Assembly (NCBI GenBank): GCA_003165855.1
Contig: PMXH01000603.1
Location: forward strand, 166 to 6,360
Direction of reading: 5' to 3'
Length of the DNA stretch: 6,195 bases
From: Acidobacteriaceae bacterium
GTDB taxonomy: Bacteria; Acidobacteriota; Terriglobia; Terriglobales; Acidobacteriaceae
The first letter of the stretch is position 1. Every line of letters begins with the position of its first letter. A program made the translations under genes and the position numbers. Positions 5,957 through 6,195 of the stretch are shown piece after piece. Below the pieces are notes generated by a model. It was not told the DNA's origin. It was given only the letters and a program-made list of their open reading frames with translations, and did not search any database.

Positions 5957-6195
5957 GGACACTGATCCAGCCGCCGTAACATTAGCTTTTGCAGTCATTG
6001 ACCAGGTCGTGAGTGTAATCGCTGATTACGTGGACCATCCAGACGCCTTTCCCGGACTGGCTTTTCCCGTTATGGGATTACTTCCTGTTTGCCCTCAACC
6101 GGGCACAACTCCATGAAATTGCTGATTATTCCGGAGAACATTCCTTTGGCTAAAGGCTTCGCAGCCAGTGCGCAGATCGCATTCCGGTGAGATGT
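5957..6195. other. Non-coding tail with no convincing gene
   Basis: After the thrC stop no frame on either strand is open long enough or recognisable. One plus-strand frame gives a 25-codon run from ATG 6113 to TGA 6190 without a ribosome site, and the minus strand is broken by stops. Base composition is visibly less GC-rich than thrC. A small palindrome, GTAATC-GCT-GATTAC (6015-6029), is present. No T-tract hairpin terminator for thrC is seen. Confidence 0.5.
6015..6029. repeat. Short perfect inverted repeat, 6-bp arms
   Basis: GTAATC (6015-6020), loop GCT, GATTAC (6024-6029), 58 bp after the thrC stop. G-T wobble could extend the stem by two pairs in RNA. No T-run follows. It could be a weak hairpin at the end of the thrC transcript or an operator for a gene beyond the right edge; 6-bp arms may also occur by chance. 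Confidence 0.25.

Noticed and set aside
5877..6116. A 79-codon plus-strand frame overlapping the end of thrC
   Set aside because: It begins inside thrC in another frame, has no ribosome site, and gives an unrecognisable product.
6113..6190. A 25-codon small ORF (MKLLIIPENIPLAKGF...) near the right end
   Set aside because: No ribosome binding site, no -10-like box at leaderless spacing that I would trust, and no recognisable family. Short frames of this size are expected by chance.

Overview
The window looks like ordinary chromosomal DNA of a GC-rich soil bacterium, most likely an Acidobacteriota (Terriglobia/Koribacter-like). That assignment is an inference. It rests on protein style (an Asp-box propeller protein, and a polytopic membrane protein with GWHIRTGQ, NLHGGF and NPYG motifs) and on an intergenic palindromic repeat of the TCCTGAGCG...TCGAAGGATCC kind, which I associate from memory with acidobacterial genomes. 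No mobile element, CRISPR array, tRNA or rRNA is visible.

Layout. (1) 1-1143, minus strand: type II NADH:quinone oxidoreductase (ndh). Its C-terminal end lies beyond the left edge, so it runs open to the window boundary. (2) 1170-2891, plus strand: a 573-residue polytopic membrane protein with a soluble C-terminal domain, resembling GT-C-type glycosyltransferases but with no assignable function. It starts only 26 bp from ndh in divergent orientation. (3) 2892-3024: a short spacer holding an 8-bp-arm palindrome and the Shine-Dalgarno sequence of the next gene. (4) 3025-4539, plus: a secreted six-Asp-box (BNR/sialidase-like) beta-propeller protein. (5) 4540-4735: a spacer with a nested palindromic repeat and a likely thrC promoter. 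(6) 4736-5956, plus: threonine synthase (thrC) with a GTG start. (7) 5957-6195: no convincing gene.

The genes do not form an obvious pathway. ndh is respiratory, thrC is amino-acid biosynthesis, and the middle two are envelope or secreted proteins of unknown role. The spacers of 133 and 196 bp, each with palindromes, argue against one tight operon.

Two things deserve a second look. First, the three genes without a Shine-Dalgarno sequence (ndh, the membrane protein, thrC) each carry a TANNNT -10-like hexamer 6-8 nt before the start codon, which suggests leaderless transcripts. The propeller gene instead has a good GAAGGA site. Second, the 4546-4605 element contains a near-perfect 31-nt hairpin whose core is bracketed by 5-bp CGTAG direct repeats, as if inserted into a simpler dispersed repeat. 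I found no strong evidence of a new multi-gene system.
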